A program made the position numbers and the translations under genes. Of a stretch of DNA of 64,000 bases, positions 45,118 through 54,209 are shown in pieces. How positions within the stretch are numbered: the first letter of the stretch is position 1; the number at the start of each line of letters is the position of its first letter. Source of the DNA: Chitinophagales bacterium (GTDB lineage: Bacteria > Bacteroidota > Bacteroidia > Chitinophagales > JADIYW01); contig JACJXS010000012.1 of the NCBI GenBank assembly GCA_020636545.1, positions 1 through 64,000 of the forward strand. Reading direction: 5' to 3'. The notes below the pieces were generated by a model. The model made no database searches. It was not told where the DNA came from and saw only the letters and a program-made list of their open reading frames with translations.

Positions 45118-45489
45118 TTATTTAGTTGTAAAAATACCGAGCCAAGTTGCTGCAATACCCAATAAAATACTTGCACTAGTATAAATAAATGCAGTCAGTA
45201 ATTGTCCTGTTTGGATGAGTTTTAAATTCTCTAAAGAGAAAGTAGAAAACGTTGTAAATCCGCCACAAAATCCAATAATTAATAAGAAACCTAAGTTTTC
45301 ATTAGTCAAAGGATGCTTGCCATAATTTCCAATAAATAATCCAATTAAAAAACAACCAATGATGTTAATGATAAATGTTCCCAATGGAAAAATGCCGATT
45401 GCATACTTAGAAAAAATTAAGGAGATAATATATCTTAAAATACTACCAATTCCACCACCAATTCCAACTAAAATAATTGATTTAAACAT
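45118..45489 (-). CDS. crcB: CrcB/Fluc-type fluoride channel
   Basis: Fluoride ion channel subunit, about 123 residues, four transmembrane helices. Signatures are GIGGGIGSILRYIISL at the N-terminus, PLGTFIINIIGCFLIGLFIG (about 35) and GFCGGFTTFSTFSLE (about 71), the Phe-box and fluoride-path region. Start ATG 45489 is chosen: the in-frame ATG at 45546 reads through the end of yidD. I see no fluoride riboswitch, as the leader is occupied by yidD. Confidence 0.93.
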   Translation of the reverse strand: MFKSIILVGIGGGIGSILRYIISLIFSKYAIGIFPLGTFIINIIGCFLIGLFIGNYGKHPLTNENLGFLLIIGFCGGFTTFSTFSLENLKLIQTGQLLTAFIYTSASILLGIAATWLGIFTTK

Positions 45490-45503
45490 ATAGTTTTGAA
45501 AAT

Positions 45504-45737
45504 TTATGGAACTGGGTCGTAACCACTTCCGCCCCACGGATGACAAGATAAGATACGTTTTATAGCCAACCAGCCACCTTTAAATAGGCCATATTTTTGC
45601 AAAGCATCTAAAGTATATTTTGAACAAGTTGGTTGATATCGACACTTTCCATAGCCCATCATAGGAGAGAGCGTTATTCTATAAAATAAAACAATTAGAA
45701 TAAATGGATAAGTAATGATTTTAATAAAAATATTCAA
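45504..45737 (-). CDS. yidD: Membrane protein insertion efficiency factor YidD
   Basis: A 77-residue amphipathic membrane-associated protein that assists YidC-dependent insertion. The family motif is clear: YGKCRYQPTCSKYTLDALQK (about 29-48), followed by GGWLAIKRILSCHPWGGSGYDPVP. Only a TTG start at 45737 is available in frame; no ATG is seen upstream before a stop. It lies 14 bp before crcB and 26 bp after the PorE-like gene. Confidence 0.93.
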   Translation of the reverse strand: MNIFIKIITYPFILIVLFYRITLSPMMGYGKCRYQPTCSKYTLDALQKYGLFKGGWLAIKRILSCHPWGGSGYDPVP

Positions 45738-45763
45738 GATGAAATTTTCTACGAAATTAGTAT

Positions 45764-47653
45764 TTATTCAATGATTTTCAAAACGGTTCTTCTGTTTTTG
45801 GCTTTGTTCTCTTCAGAAGTATTTGGAACTACAGGTTGCGTATCGGCGTAGCCTTTTGCAATTATTCTTGAAGATGTTATTCCTTTTTTGACCAAATAAT
45901 CGACCACATTTTGAGCTCTTTTTTGAGATAAAGTTTGATTGTAAGTTTTTTCGCCAACATTATCAGTATGTCCTCCAATTTCCACTTTTATTTGTTGATT
46001 TTTTGTAAGGAACTCAAACAACTTATCTAATTCTGTATAAGATTTTGGATTGATTGTGGCACTGTTAGATTCATAAAAAATATTGTTTAACACAACCTGA
46101 CTGTTTTTTTCAATTGCTTGTAAATATATATCTAAAGTATAAGGTTGAAAAATTGTACCTTCTTTAAATGAAAAATTCTCAGTTTGCAATAAATAACCAT
46201 CTTTTTGTACAATTAGAGCATAATCTCGATTGGCAGTTAAGCAAACAGTAAAATTACCCTCACTATTTGTGTTTCCTTTAATTATAACTTCATTTGTATT
46301 TATATCAATTATTGAATATTGACTGTATAATGGATTTTTATTTAAAGCATTTTTTACAAATACTTTCACATAAGTAGTCGCTTGTGGTTTAAAAGCTTGT
46401 GGTAAATCGAACTCATAAATATCTAATTTTCCAAAACCTTCAGCTCGATTACTTGCAAAATATGCTTTACTGCCATCAGTTGATACAAATAAGCCCATTT
46501 CATCTTTTTCAGTATTGATGGGATAACCTAAATTTACGGGTTTGCTCCAAACGCCATTTTCCAATTTGGACATGAAAATATCATTCATACCCATTCCAAC
46601 ATGTCCGTTTGAAATAAAATAAAGTGTTTTTCCATCAGGATGAATAAAAGGCGTTTGCTCATCATAAGGTGTATTGATTTGGTCGCCTAAGTTTTTTGGT
46701 TCACTCCATTTTAATTGATCATCTAAATAAGAAACCCAAATATCTTTTCCACCAACGCCATTTTGTCGGTCGCTACTGAAATATAAAGCTCTGCCATCTG
46801 CAGCGTAAGATGGTTGTGCATCCCAAAAACTTGTGTTTATCGGTTTATTGATTCCATTAGCTTGCATCCAATTTTTGCCATCGAAATAGGTATAAAAAAT
46901 ATCACAACTACCAAAAACATTTGGACGATTGCAGGTTGTAAAAAATAGCAAATTGCCATTTGCTGAAATACTTTGCGAACCTTCATTGTAATTCGGTGTA
47001 TTTACTTTATCGTCTAGCAATTGAGCTTTAGTCCAAGTATTATTAATTTTATCCGAATAGTATATGTCTTCTTGTCCATTAATTTTTCGAGTAAAGAATA
47101 ATTGTTTAGCATCTGGTGTGAGTACAGGAAAATAATCATCAAATGCAGAATTGATACTTTCGCCAATATTAGTAGGATGAAAATTTACTGGATTAGCAAT
47201 GGCTTGTTTTGAAAAGTTGGCTGTCGCAATCAATCTATTAGCTTTTTGAATTCCATATTCTGTTTTTTTATTTTGATTGAGATACATTTGAGCATTGATA
47301 ATACATTTCTCAAAATTTTTATCTAATAAATAAGCATCAGCAAGAAGCCAATACATTTTAGTTTGGTATATACTTGGATAGATTGTTTTGATATTCTCCT
47401 TAGCATTTTCAAGAATGGCAATACAATCCGTATATTTTTTAGTACTAAAATAAATTTCTCCCAAAAATATTTTAGCATCTAAGTAATCTGGATAAATTTG
47501 AATGGCCTTTTTGAGTTCCTCAATAGCTTCTGTAAATTGAGCCGTTTGTCCATATTCAATAGCTGAATTGTAATATTTTAATGCTTTGTCAGGCGTTTGA
47601 GCGAAGCTTATAAAATGATATATCGAAAAAAATAAAATGAATAATATTCTCAC
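45764..47653 (-). CDS. PorE-like TPR / propeller / OmpA-domain protein
   Basis: A 629-residue exported protein: signal peptide (1-19, ending SFAQ), TPR-like helices (about 20-150), a PD40-type beta-propeller (about 170-430, with repeated SADGRALYFSSDR/PDGKTLYFISNG units), a carboxypeptidase-regulatory-like domain (about 430-515), then an OmpA-type peptidoglycan-binding domain (about 520-629: EIGGHTDNVGEKTYNQTLSQ, SRIIAKGYADTQPV). This order matches PorE of the type IX secretion system and related Bacteroidota proteins. The start codon is GTG at 47653; no ATG is available in frame. No other T9SS gene is nearby, so the role remains inferred. Confidence 0.86.
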   Translation of the reverse strand: MRILFILFFSIYHFISFAQTPDKALKYYNSAIEYGQTAQFTEAIEELKKAIQIYPDYLDAKIFLGEIYFSTKKYTDCIAILENAKENIKTIYPSIYQTKMYWLLADAYLLDKNFEKCIINAQMYLNQNKKTEYGIQKANRLIATANFSKQAIANPVNFHPTNIGESINSAFDDYFPVLTPDAKQLFFTRKINGQEDIYYSDKINNTWTKAQLLDDKVNTPNYNEGSQSISANGNLLFFTTCNRPNVFGSCDIFYTYFDGKNWMQANGINKPINTSFWDAQPSYAADGRALYFSSDRQNGVGGKDIWVSYLDDQLKWSEPKNLGDQINTPYDEQTPFIHPDGKTLYFISNGHVGMGMNDIFMSKLENGVWSKPVNLGYPINTEKDEMGLFVSTDGSKAYFASNRAEGFGKLDIYEFDLPQAFKPQATTYVKVFVKNALNKNPLYSQYSIIDINTNEVIIKGNTNSEGNFTVCLTANRDYALIVQKDGYLLQTENFSFKEGTIFQPYTLDIYLQAIEKNSQVVLNNIFYESNSATINPKSYTELDKLFEFLTKNQQIKVEIGGHTDNVGEKTYNQTLSQKRAQNVVDYLVKKGITSSRIIAKGYADTQPVVPNTSEENKAKNRRTVLKIIE

Positions 47654-47716
47654 GAATATAAAAGTACAAACAAAGTGCCAATTCTTATTATTTTAGCAAA
47701 AATATAATTTATTATT

Positions 47717-48289
47717 TTACATCACAATCGCAAATTGCTCTGCTTTTAAGTATTTGCATTTGGCTAGAAGGAGTAAAATATATTCAGCATCTGATACTGC
47801 AATATTTCTTGCAAATACAACATGTTTTTTGGGTGTGTCAAATTTTAAAACCGTACGTTGATTTTCCACCCAAGTCCCATTTCTATTTATTTTAAATGTT
47901 TCTTTGTCAATTCTAATTTTAGAAACTTCATTTATATTATAAATGTTTCGGCGAAAGAAAAATATCAAAGGCTTTTCTGTGATGAAATAATCTTTATTTA
48001 CAACTATCCTTTCACGTCCAAAAAATATCCACATAAAGAAGGAAACACCTGCCAATCCAATACCATTCCAAACTAAAAAACCAAAAAATAAAAATAATTT
48101 ATAATAGAAGTTATGGAGCTTTAAAAATAAGTCAATGAGCATGAAAAGTCCCAGACACCAAAAGAAAGTAGTAAGAATAAGTATAGAAATATAAACCAAA
48201 TTTCTATTCATCGGAATTCTAATACGCATTGAATTTTTAGTATTGGTAATTGAAACTCGACCTTTATATGTATAGTCCTTTAAATTCAT
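47717..48289 (-). CDS. Membrane protein with PH-like domain, unknown
   Basis: A 190-residue protein with two hydrophobic helices (about 30-53 and 63-88), followed by a soluble beta-rich domain (RERIVVNKDYFITEKPLIFF, VSKIRIDKETFK, RTVLKFDTPKK). The arrangement, two helices then short strands, resembles bacterial PH-type membrane proteins, but I find no specific signature. Separated from the PorE-like gene by 63 bp on the same strand. Function unknown. Confidence 0.65.
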   Translation of the reverse strand: MNLKDYTYKGRVSITNTKNSMRIRIPMNRNLVYISILILTTFFWCLGLFMLIDLFLKLHNFYYKLFLFFGFLVWNGIGLAGVSFFMWIFFGRERIVVNKDYFITEKPLIFFFRRNIYNINEVSKIRIDKETFKINRNGTWVENQRTVLKFDTPKKHVVFARNIAVSDAEYILLLLAKCKYLKAEQFAIVM

Positions 48290-48356
48290 CTCCTAATGTG
48301 TAAAAATACGAACCTAAATTTATATATTAGCGACTTAATTAAAATTAATTACAATA

Positions 48357-49541
48357 ATGACGAAATTACAATTTCCTGAGAATTTTATATGGGGTTCATC
48401 GACAGCAGCTTATCAAATTGAAAAAGCAGGCGAGCATGATTGGAAGGGTTTTAAAAGTGTTGATGGTAGCATTTTTGATAACTGTAGTATGCACGATTCT
48501 CATAGAGAAGAAGACTTAGAATTAATTTGTCAAGTGAGTAATGGTTATAGAATGAGCCATGATTGGAGTAAATTACAAAAAGCACCTTTTGCAGAATTTG
48601 ATAAAGTAGAAGTTGAAAAGTATTTGGTTTTTATGCAAGAATTGAAAAATAGAGGTATGCATATCATGTTGGTTTTACATCATTTTACGCATCCTAAATG
48701 GTTTGTAGAAACTGGCAGTTGGGAAAAAGGTGATAATTATAAAATGTGGGTAGATTTTGCTAAAAAATCTGTTGATACGTTTGGTCATTTAGTAGATACT
48801 TGGAATACATTTAATGAACCGAATGTATATGTAAGTAATGGTTATATACTGGGACAATTTCCACCTTTTTATAAAGGACAATTGTTCAAAGCTAGACGTG
48901 TGTTGAAAGCTATGGAAAAAGCACATAATGAAGTTTATGATTATATACACAAAAAAATCCCGAATGCTCAAGTTGGCATTTCACATAATACTGTAAAATT
49001 TGTTGGTGAAGTTTTTCCAGGTCATCTTTTAGCTAAATTATTTGATTGGTGGTTTATGGATTATTGTCATAAGCATTTCCAAAAAGTAGATTTTCAAGGA
49101 TTGAGCTATTATGCAAAAATGCCATTTAGACCTTTGCCAATTGATAATATCAATAATCCAGGCGTATTAGCTAAATTAGGAAGACGCCACGATATGATGT
49201 GGGAATATGACCCAAAAGGATTTTATGAAGTTTTTCATCGATATTATAAACAGAATGGCAGACCGATTATTATTACAGAAAGTGGTGTTTGTACAGAAGA
49301 CCCGCAATTTAGAATTGAAAGTATAAAAGAATATTTATCGTGGGTGCATCAAGCACAACAAGATGGTATTAAAATAAAAGGTTATTTCCATTGGAGTACT
49401 ATTGATAATCACGAATGGAATATTGGTTTAAAATATAGATTTGGCTTAGTCCGTGTAAATTTTGAAACTGGAGAAAGAACAATGACAGATGCTGGTCGAT
49501 TTATGAAAAAAGTAGCGACTGAAAATGCTGTGGAAGTTTAA
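48357..49541 (+). CDS. Glycoside hydrolase family 1 (beta-glucosidase type)
   Basis: A 394-residue cytoplasmic GH1 barrel. The family start FPENFIWGSSTAAYQIE is present, the acid/base is E154 in TWNTFNEPNV and the nucleophile is E308 in IITESGV; the Gln of YQIE, the HH of LVLHHFTHP and WNIGLKYRFGL complete the pattern. It is about 50 residues shorter than typical GH1 enzymes, with shortened loops in the first third (the usual RFSISW is YRMSHDWSKL). Substrate: a beta-linked disaccharide or glycoside, not determinable here. No transporter or regulator adjoins it. Confidence 0.92.
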   Translation: MTKLQFPENFIWGSSTAAYQIEKAGEHDWKGFKSVDGSIFDNCSMHDSHREEDLELICQVSNGYRMSHDWSKLQKAPFAEFDKVEVEKYLVFMQELKNRGMHIMLVLHHFTHPKWFVETGSWEKGDNYKMWVDFAKKSVDTFGHLVDTWNTFNEPNVYVSNGYILGQFPPFYKGQLFKARRVLKAMEKAHNEVYDYIHKKIPNAQVGISHNTVKFVGEVFPGHLLAKLFDWWFMDYCHKHFQKVDFQGLSYYAKMPFRPLPIDNINNPGVLAKLGRRHDMMWEYDPKGFYEVFHRYYKQNGRPIIITESGVCTEDPQFRIESIKEYLSWVHQAQQDGIKIKGYFHWSTIDNHEWNIGLKYRFGLVRVNFETGERTMTDAGRFMKKVATENAVEV

Positions 49542-49556
49542 AATTTATATATAAAT

Positions 49557-49602
49557 ATTTGTAATTTATTTTATATTTTCTAAAAAATTTAGAATTACAA
49601 AT
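49557..49602 (+). terminator. Possible terminator after the GH1 gene
   Basis: Inverted repeat ATTTGTAATT (49557-49566) and AATTACAAAT (49593-49602) around an AT-rich 26-base loop. It follows the GH1 stop, but no T-tract follows, so the call is weak. The rest of the 152-bp spacer to topA shows no gene. Confidence 0.35.
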
Positions 49603-49693
49603 TAAAATTGCTTTACTTTGTGCCAAATTTTCTGTTTTTCTTCTGCTTTTTTGAAGATAGGAGACAAATTTTTATTAAAATTGGATTTGGATT

Positions 49694-52207
49694 ATGACGA
49701 AAAACTTGCTAATTGTTGAGTCGCCAGCGAAAGCTAAAACGATAGAAAAAATCTTAGGAAAAGATTTTACCGTAAAATCGTGTTTTGGACATATCAGAGA
49801 TTTGGCAAAAAAAGATATGGGGATTGATATTGCCAATAATTTTCAACCTCATTATGTTATTTCAGAAGACAAAGAAAAGGTAGTCAAAGAATTACAGAAA
49901 TTAGCAAAAGGTTCAGAAGTATGGTTGGCAACAGATGAGGATCGTGAAGGAGAAGCTATTTCTTGGCATTTATGCGAAGTACTGAATTTGGATAAAGATA
50001 CCACAAAGCGTATTGTTTTTAATGAAATTACAGCACCAGCAATTAAAAAAGCAGTTGAAAATCCTCGTACTTTAGATACTAATTTATTTTATGCCCAACA
50101 GGCAAGACGTGTATTAGATAGAGTAGTAGGTTTTGAATTATCACCAGTTTTATGGAAAAAATTAGGAAGAAGAACTTTATCTGCAGGACGTGTACAATCT
50201 GTTGCGGTTAGGTTAGTTGTAGAAAGAGAAAGAGAAATTAATAAATTTGAAACTGAATCTTTTTATAAGGTAGTTGCTTATTTTATTTCTGATAAAAAAG
50301 TTTTTAAAGCAGAATTGTCAGAAAAATATAGTAAAATTAAAAGTGCAGAGCAGTTTTTGGAAGATTGTAAGCAAGCAATTTTTACTGTAAAAGATATACA
50401 AACAAAACCAACACAAAAAGGACCAGCTGCACCATTTACAACATCTACGTTACAACAAGAAGCCTCAAGAAAGTTAGGTTTTTCTGTATCAAGAACCATG
50501 CAGGTAGCCCAAAAACTCTATGAAGCTGGAAAGATTACTTATATGAGAACCGATTCTCCAAGTTTGTCAGATTTAGCTTTGAACTCTATTCAAGTCTATA
50601 TTAATAAAGAATTTGGGAAAGATTATTCTAACAGAAAACAATACGCAACCAAAAATGCCTCTGCACAAGAAGCACACGAAGCAATTAGACCAACTTATAT
50701 TGAAAATACTTCCGAAGGCAGTAATCGTGATGAGGAAAAACTATACCAATTGATATGGAAAAGAACAATTGCTTCGCAAATGAGTAATGCCCGTTTGGAG
50801 AAAACAATTGCCAAAATTGATATATCTAATAGAAAAGAATTGTTTGTTGCTGAAGGCGAAGTGTTGAAATTTGAGGGATTTTTAAAAGTATATATTGAAA
50901 GTACAGATGATGAAGAAGAGGATGAAGCAGGTATGCTTCCTGCATTGAATGTCAATCAAATATTAGATTATACTAAAATAGAAGCTAGAGAGCGTTTTTC
51001 ACAAGCTCCAGCAAGATTTACTGAGGCTAGTTTAATTAAAAAACTTGAAGAATTAGGTATTGGTCGCCCTTCCACTTATGCACCTACAATTTCTACAATT
51101 CAAAATCGTGAATATGTAATTCGTGGAGAACAAGAAGGACAACCACGAGCTTATCAAAAATTGGAATTATCTAAAGGCAATATAATAAAAGAAACGCTTT
51201 CTGAAAATGTTGGTGCTCAAAAAGGAAAGCTTATTCCAACAGATATCGGAATTTTGGTAACGGATTATTTGTTAGAAAATTTTCCAAAAATTATGGATTA
51301 TTCATTTACTGCCGATATGGAAAAGGATTTTGACTTAATAGCAGAAGGCAATAAAGAATGGAGTAAAATTATCCAACAGTTTTATAAACCTTTCCATAAT
51401 GATATTGAAGCTTCAGCAGAAAGTACCACTTTCGTAACAGGTGAGCGTGAATTGGGTGTAGAACCAGAATCTAATAAGTTAATTACTGCAAGATTAGGAA
51501 GATTTGGACCTATGGTTCAAATAGGAAGTGCTGATGATGAAGAAAAGCCAAGGTATGCCAAATTAAAACCAGGTCAAAGTATTGAAACTATTAGCTTAGA
51601 TGAGGCATTGGATTTATTTAAGTTACCTTTAACTTTAGGAATTTATGAAGAACAAGAAATTTCAGTAAATAATGGTCGATTTGGTCCTTATGTAAAATTT
51701 GGAGAACAATTTGTTTCCTTACCCAAAGGAGAAGACCCAATTAATGTAAGTTTAGAAAGAGCAATTGAAATTATCAAAAATAAGCAAGTAGAAGACGCTC
51801 CAATTGCATATTATGATAATAAACCAATAACGAAAGGAAAAGGTCGTTTTGGTCCATTTATTAAATGGAATGACATGTATATCAATATTCCGAGAGCTTA
51901 TAATTTTGATTCTATCAATGAAAAAGAATGTGAAGAATTAATTCTTAAGAAAATAGATAAAGAAGCCAATCGTTATATTTTAGAATTTCCAGAAGAAAAA
52001 ATTACTGTTGAAAATGGGAGATGGGGACCATTTTTACGCTTTAATAAAAAGATGCTAAAATTGACTGGTAAAAAATATACCTCAGAAGAGGCTGCGAACT
52101 TGTCATTAGAAGAATTAAAGAAAATGATAGAAGCACAAGTGCCTGGAGCATTTGATAAGAAACCTAAAAAAGCACCTGCTAAAAAAGCAGCAACAAAGAA
52201 AAAATAG
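49694..52207 (+). CDS. topA: DNA topoisomerase I (type IA)
   Basis: Relaxes negatively supercoiled DNA; 837 residues. The Toprim domain shows LLIVESPAKAKTIEKILG and WLATDEDREGEAISWHL (DxDxE), the catalytic tyrosine is Y283 in ITYMRTDS, and the gate region PTYIENTSEG follows. After residue about 560 there are several RLGRFGPMVQ / NGRFGPYVKFG repeats in place of classical zinc fingers, as in many non-proteobacterial enzymes, and a basic tail (APAKKAATKKK). Single gene with a 136-bp spacer downstream. Confidence 0.97.
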   Translation: MTKNLLIVESPAKAKTIEKILGKDFTVKSCFGHIRDLAKKDMGIDIANNFQPHYVISEDKEKVVKELQKLAKGSEVWLATDEDREGEAISWHLCEVLNLDKDTTKRIVFNEITAPAIKKAVENPRTLDTNLFYAQQARRVLDRVVGFELSPVLWKKLGRRTLSAGRVQSVAVRLVVEREREINKFETESFYKVVAYFISDKKVFKAELSEKYSKIKSAEQFLEDCKQAIFTVKDIQTKPTQKGPAAPFTTSTLQQEASRKLGFSVSRTMQVAQKLYEAGKITYMRTDSPSLSDLALNSIQVYINKEFGKDYSNRKQYATKNASAQEAHEAIRPTYIENTSEGSNRDEEKLYQLIWKRTIASQMSNARLEKTIAKIDISNRKELFVAEGEVLKFEGFLKVYIESTDDEEEDEAGMLPALNVNQILDYTKIEARERFSQAPARFTEASLIKKLEELGIGRPSTYAPTISTIQNREYVIRGEQEGQPRAYQKLELSKGNIIKETLSENVGAQKGKLIPTDIGILVTDYLLENFPKIMDYSFTADMEKDFDLIAEGNKEWSKIIQQFYKPFHNDIEASAESTTFVTGERELGVEPESNKLITARLGRFGPMVQIGSADDEEKPRYAKLKPGQSIETISLDEALDLFKLPLTLGIYEEQEISVNNGRFGPYVKFGEQFVSLPKGEDPINVSLERAIEIIKNKQVEDAPIAYYDNKPITKGKGRFGPFIKWNDMYINIPRAYNFDSINEKECEELILKKIDKEANRYILEFPEEKITVENGRWGPFLRFNKKMLKLTGKKYTSEEAANLSLEELKKMIEAQVPGAFDKKPKKAPAKKAATKKK

Positions 52208-52253
52208 TAAATACTATTTTTCATAATGAATATTCATTTGTCAATATTCTTAT

Positions 52254-52276
52254 AATTCATTTAATCTAAATGAATT
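52254..52276 (+). terminator. Hairpin after topA
   Basis: Perfect 10-bp inverted repeat AATTCATTTA (52254-52263), loop ATC, TAAATGAATT (52267-52276), 46 bp after the topA stop. No T-tract follows, so it may instead stabilise the mRNA end. The rest of the spacer to 52343 shows nothing recognisable. Confidence 0.4.
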
Positions 52277-52343
52277 GAACAAAATGTTTTACATTTATAT
52301 AGTCTTTTGATTTTATTAGCTTTTGGACTATAAAAAACTGACT

Positions 52344-53231
52344 ATGTTTGAAAATAAAATATTGCGTAAGATTAAATCTTTGAATCCTGAAAAGGATCAT
52401 TGGGAAATTGTACGATTAGCTTTGTTTTATGAATTTCCTTGGGATGCTCAAAGAGCATTAGAATTAGCTTTGTATAAAACGTATGCTGTTCCATCAATAT
52501 CTAAAATTTTACATCAAACCAGAGAGTTGGAAAATAATACTGCAAAACGATATGATGATACAGATATTTTATTGAGCTTGATTGTTGAACATGGTTTAAA
52601 GGACAATAAAGGAAAAGAGGCTTTAGAGCGAATGAATTGGATTCATGCCCAATTTAAAATTTCCAATGACGATTATATATATGTTCTTACAACTTTTGTT
52701 TTTGATAGTAAACGTTGGATAAATGAATTTGCTTATCGCAAATTATCACGAAATGAAGAATTAGCTCTCTATTATGTTTGGTTAGAAATTGGTGCAGCAA
52801 TGGGCATCAAAGATATTCCAAATACTTACGAAAAATTAGAGCAGTTTCATATTGATTATGAACGAACAAATTTTAAATATACAGAGAATAATGTGCTTTT
52901 GGCAAATGCTACTGAAAATATGTTTTTAAGTTGGTATGTTCCAGAAAGTCTTTTTGAAACTTTTCGACCATTTTTGCATGCATTGATGGAGCCACATTTG
53001 CTTCAAGCTTTCAATCGTACTGAACCTCCTAAACAGATTAAAGATTTTGTTAGAAAAGCATTGAGAACAAGAAGTTTTTTGGAAAGTTTAATTCCTAATA
53101 GACAGCCTTTTTATAGAAGTACAATGGCAAAATGGCATCATTATAAAGATGGATATAAAATGGAAGAGATTGGACCAGAAAAAATTATTTCAAAATGTCC
53201 ATTCCCTCATCATCTTTCAAAAGAAAAGTAA
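52344..53231 (+). CDS. MpaB-like oxygenase family protein (DUF2236)
   Basis: About 295 residues, all-helical, resembling the DUF2236/MpaB oxygenase family (latex-clearing-like heme oxygenases). Family-like segments: LALFYEFPWDAQRALELAL near the N-terminus, an EHGLKDNKGKEALERMNWIH stretch (about 85-104) and YVLTTFVFDSKRWINEFAYR (about 113-132). Exact heme-ligand residues cannot be checked without an alignment. The TTG at 52323 is in frame, but the ATG at 52344 is preferred. It is first in a plus-strand run with an HSL-type hydrolase and a LOG protein. Confidence 0.75.
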   Translation: MFENKILRKIKSLNPEKDHWEIVRLALFYEFPWDAQRALELALYKTYAVPSISKILHQTRELENNTAKRYDDTDILLSLIVEHGLKDNKGKEALERMNWIHAQFKISNDDYIYVLTTFVFDSKRWINEFAYRKLSRNEELALYYVWLEIGAAMGIKDIPNTYEKLEQFHIDYERTNFKYTENNVLLANATENMFLSWYVPESLFETFRPFLHALMEPHLLQAFNRTEPPKQIKDFVRKALRTRSFLESLIPNRQPFYRSTMAKWHHYKDGYKMEEIGPEKIISKCPFPHHLSKEK

Positions 53232-53291
53232 ATAATTTTTTTTATTTATCAATGTTATATGTTAGATTAGCATTTAATAAAAAAAATATTG

Positions 53292-54179
53292 ATGCGTAGT
53301 GTACAGAGTTTAGTAGCCCAAGGAATCATCAGAGCGTTTAGAGAAGTTCTATTTATTCATAAAACAGAAACCAATACTCATAGAATCAATTTTGAACGAG
53401 TTTCTAATATTATTAAGTTTCCTAGATTTGTAAAAATGGAAGAAACTACCTATTTGGGTTTGGATATCGCATGGTTTATTCCTAAAAAATTAGATAAAAA
53501 GCGAATTGTTTTATATTTACACGGAGGAGGATATTGTGTTGGTTCGTATCATTCACATCGAGCTTTGATTGCAAGAATTGCTAGAGAAACACAATATAAA
53601 ACTATAGCTATAAATTACAGAATGGCACCAGAAAATCCTTTTCCTGCTGCTGTAGAAGATGCAGTTGCCATTTATAAACAATTATTAGCTGATGGTTATC
53701 AAGAAATCATTGTAAGTGGCGATTCTGCTGGAGGTGGATTGTCTTTAGTACTTACTTATCAAATTAAGAAATTAGGTTTACAGCTTCCAAAAGGATTGAT
53801 ATTACTTTCTCCTTGGACAGATTTAACCATGAGTGGCGAAAGTATTCAAACGAAAGTTCAAGATGATGCCTTAATTGCACCAAATTTGATTGAATTGTTT
53901 GCCAATAAATATATTGGTGAGGATAGTGCAACTAATCCATTAATATCACCTTTGTTTTTAGAGTTTGAGAATTTTCCACCTACTTTAATTCAAGTAGGAA
54001 GTTTTGAAGTATTATTAGATGATTCCACTCGATTAGCTAAAAAAATGCATGATGCTGGAGTACAGGTTGATTTTGAAATCTATGAAAAACAAATGCATGT
54101 TTTTCAGTTCTTGGCGGGTATTGTTCCTGAAGCCAATAGAGCTATTGAGAAAATGGGAAAATTCACAAAAATTCTTTAG
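53292..54179 (+). CDS. Alpha/beta hydrolase, HSL-type carboxylesterase family
   Basis: About 295 residues. The oxyanion-hole motif LYLHGGGYCVG (about 73) and nucleophile motif GDSAGG with S145 identify the hormone-sensitive-lipase branch; the triad is completed by the Asp in VLLDDS (about 245) and H269 in KQMHVFQFL. No signal peptide, so it is a cytoplasmic ester hydrolase. The ATG at 53292 is preferred over the TTG one codon earlier. It follows the MpaB-like gene by 60 bp and precedes the LOG gene by 30 bp. Confidence 0.92.
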   Translation: MRSVQSLVAQGIIRAFREVLFIHKTETNTHRINFERVSNIIKFPRFVKMEETTYLGLDIAWFIPKKLDKKRIVLYLHGGGYCVGSYHSHRALIARIARETQYKTIAINYRMAPENPFPAAVEDAVAIYKQLLADGYQEIIVSGDSAGGGLSLVLTYQIKKLGLQLPKGLILLSPWTDLTMSGESIQTKVQDDALIAPNLIELFANKYIGEDSATNPLISPLFLEFENFPPTLIQVGSFEVLLDDSTRLAKKMHDAGVQVDFEIYEKQMHVFQFLAGIVPEANRAIEKMGKFTKIL

Positions 54180-54209
54180 TTTAATTTATTTGTTAATTAA
54201 TATATTATT

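Noticed and set aside
45118..45503. Fluoride riboswitch before crcB
   Set aside because: The upstream region is occupied by the yidD coding sequence, leaving only 14 bp.
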